DNA of 64,000 nt from Flavobacterium johnsoniae UW101 (GTDB lineage: Bacteria > Bacteroidota > Bacteroidia > Flavobacteriales > Flavobacteriaceae), in the NCBI RefSeq assembly GCF_000016645.1, contig NC_009441.1, forward strand, positions 2,170,001 through 2,234,000. The letters run 5' to 3'. The translations under genes and the position numbers were made by a program. Below, piece by piece: positions 62,640 through 64,000 of this stretch (position 1 is its first letter; each line of letters begins with the position of its first letter). The notes beneath the pieces are model-generated. The model was not told where the DNA came from and did no database searches. It was given only the letters and a program-made list of their open reading frames with translations.

Positions 62640-62675
62640 TAATCAGGAATATAAAATCTAAAGCCTAAAATAAAG

Positions 62676-62903
62676 ATGTCAGCAATTTTAAAACTTAAAT
62701 TCTTTTTCGAAAAATATGGTTTCCATGTTTCATCGAGATTAGCAGATAAATTGGGAATGCGTGTAACAAGTGTTCGATTGTTTTTTATCTACATATCGTT
62801 TGTTACCGCCGGGTTAGGATTTGGAGTTTATTTAACTCTGGCCTTTTGGATTAGATTGAAAGATTTAATTCGTTCTAAAAGAACTTCGGTATTTGATTTA
62901 TAG
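62676..62903 (+). CDS. Small PspC-like membrane protein
   Basis: A 75-residue protein like the PspC family: amphipathic N-terminal part with V-S-S-R-L-A-D-K-L-G-M-R-V-T-S-V-R-L-F-F, then a membrane segment (about 40-57) and a basic tail. PspC proteins report on inner-membrane stress. It is followed by the permease gene in opposite orientation, with a terminator between. Confidence 0.75.
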   Translation: MSAILKLKFFFEKYGFHVSSRLADKLGMRVTSVRLFFIYISFVTAGLGFGVYLTLAFWIRLKDLIRSKRTSVFDL

Positions 62904-62913
62904 ATTTATATAT

Positions 62914-62950
62914 AAAAAAAACTCCAAATCTTAGATTTGGAGTTTTTTTT
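62914..62950. terminator. Bidirectional terminator
   Basis: AAACTCCAAATCT pairs with AGATTTGGAGTTT around one or two bases, with A and T runs on both sides; it separates two converging genes. Confidence 0.9.
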
Positions 62951-62967
62951 TATAAATAAATAGTATT

Positions 62968-64000
62968 TTATTCTTCAGTTGTAGTATCGTTAAGTCTTGA
63001 TCTTTTCTTACTGTATCCGAAGTAAACCAGAATACCAATTATAAGCCATCCAAATGATAATAATTGAGCATCTAAACTTAAATTGAAAATTAAGTAAGAA
63101 TTGATTGCGATTCCAAGAACAGCAATAACTGGTAAAGCAGGAACTTTAAAAGTTCTGTTTAATCCCGGTTGTTTAACTCTTAAAATCCAAACAGCGATAC
63201 AAACCATTGTAAAGGCAAACAAAGTACCAAAACTTGTCATATCAGCTAATTTGTTGATTGGTGTAAATGCAGCAACAGTTGCGATAATACCTCCTAAAAT
63301 CATTAAGTTTGTTTTTGGAGTTCCGGAAATAGGATTTACTTTAGAGAAAACTGAAGGAATTAATCCATCTTTAGACATACCTAGGAAGATTCTTGATTGT
63401 CCCATGATCATTACCATTAATACAGATATCAAACCTATAGTTGCAGCAACAGTAATAATAGAACCAGCCCAGCCTTGCCCTGCAATATCAAACGCATAAG
63501 CTACTGGAGCTTTAATAGCATCAGGGTATTTTCCTAGTGGATTAAAATCTTGGTAATTCATCATTCCTGTTAATACTAATGAAACAAGAATATATAATGT
63601 AGTACAAATTAATAAAGAAGCAATGATCGCAAACGGAACATCTTTTTTAGGATTAATAGCTTCTCCGGCTTGTGTAGAAACAGCATCAAAACCAACATAA
63701 GCAAAGAAAATTGCAGCAGCTCCTGAAACAATTCCTCCAATACCGTAAGCATTATGAGTCGTTTCTTTTTCTATGATCTGAGTTGCTTCAGGAATAAACG
63801 GGCTCCAGTTTGCTGTATTAATAAAGAAAAGACCAGCTATAATTACAAAGATTACTGCAGATACTTTAAGGATTACAATAGCATTATTTGCTTTAGCTGC
63901 GCTTTTTGTACCTTTAATTAGTAATGAAATAACTAAAATTACAATCAAGAAAGCAGGAAGATTCATTGAAAATCCTTCACCAGTGTAACTTGCAGGGTCT
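62968..64000 (-). CDS. APC-family amino acid permease, partial
   Basis: The C-terminal 344 codons of an amino-acid permease; the frame stays open to the window edge, so the start lies outside. At least nine membrane segments are visible. The loop F-F-A-Y-V-G-F-D-A-V-S-T-Q-A-G-E-A-I-N-P-K-K-D-V-P (given residue by residue) is the classic APC motif, and G-I-N-P-S (minus strand K-D-G-L-I-P-S-V-F) follows. It resembles YfnA/CAT-type basic or neutral amino acid transporters. Substrate unknown. Confidence 0.93.
   Translation of the reverse strand, partial: DPASYTGEGFSMNLPAFLIVILVISLLIKGTKSAAKANNAIVILKVSAVIFVIIAGLFFINTANWSPFIPEATQIIEKETTHNAYGIGGIVSGAAAIFFAYVGFDAVSTQAGEAINPKKDVPFAIIASLLICTTLYILVSLVLTGMMNYQDFNPLGKYPDAIKAPVAYAFDIAGQGWAGSIITVAATIGLISVLMVMIMGQSRIFLGMSKDGLIPSVFSKVNPISGTPKTNLMILGGIIATVAAFTPINKLADMTSFGTLFAFTMVCIAVWILRVKQPGLNRTFKVPALPVIAVLGIAINSYLIFNLSLDAQLLSFGWLIIGILVYFGYSKKRSRLNDTTTEE

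Noticed and set aside
1..64000. tRNA, rRNA, prophage or insertion sequence
   Set aside because: No cloverleaf, ribosomal or transposase-like sequence was recognised on either strand.

Overview
The window looks like a chromosomal segment of a low-GC Bacteroidota, most probably a Flavobacterium or close relative. The evidence is consistent across the window. There is a SusC/SusD pair and a secreted glycoside hydrolase with a C-terminal type IX secretion sorting domain. There is a TamB/TamL pair in which TamL is a lipoprotein, plus GSCFA, DUF4230, DUF2851, DUF5522 and Porin_10 proteins. Promoters have the TAnnTTTG -7 element and starts mostly lack Shine-Dalgarno sequences. No rRNA, tRNA, prophage, insertion sequence or CRISPR array was seen; most of the segment is core-genome content.

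Layout. 0-5.3 kb (minus strand): envelope-associated genes of unknown role (zinc ribbon, two-TM protein, two DUF1266-like proteins, DUF3137, LemA). 5.6-8.8 kb: a TonB-dependent receptor, an unannotated 35-codon leader ORF ending Met-Met-Cys-Ile-Cys, and an Rrf2 regulator. 8.9-12.2 kb: a LemA/TPM/TPM group, a MerR-type regulator and an M23 peptidase. 12.5-20.7 kb: alaS, an ABC exporter, a lipoprotein, a GSCFA protein and a glycosyltransferase. 21-29.2 kb: tamB-tamL and a DUF4230 protein. 29.3-40.7 kb: aromatic amino acid hydroxylase, truncated hemoglobin, GH30 enzyme, ilvA with an isoleucine-rich leader, a DUF4136 lipoprotein, hutU, a 2-hydroxyacid dehydrogenase and a DUF5522 protein. 40.8-49.4 kb: a mini metalloprotease-like membrane protein, a D-cysteine desulfhydrase-like enzyme, a glucosaminidase, hemL, two Spy-like proteins, a D-lactate dehydrogenase-like protein and lysS. 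49.6-62.9 kb: paired lipoproteins, lipB, rnhB, susCD, a porin, cystathionine beta-synthase, a DUF2851 protein and a PspC-like protein. The window ends inside an amino-acid permease.

The most interesting signals are two short leader ORFs found by reading the gaps. (1) At 36228-36287 (minus) a 19-residue peptide with 8 Ile codons lies between a good promoter and a perfect terminator hairpin upstream of ilvA. The bases just after its stop codon can pair with the terminator arm, giving a complete classical attenuator. (2) At 8201-8308 (minus) a 35-residue ORF ends in Met-Met-Cys-Ile-Cys-stop. The DNA of its Cys codons forms a perfect 8-bp inverted repeat with a site 12 bases before the TonB receptor start, suggesting cysteine-dependent translational control of an outer-membrane receptor beside an Rrf2 regulator with four cysteines.

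Intergenic DNA is rich in two kinds of repeats: degenerate 7-base-period tandem arrays at about ten places (one inside the GSCFA coding sequence), and palindromic elements, including an identical 33-bp hairpin at 15193 and 47589 and a nested palindrome at 15244-15372.
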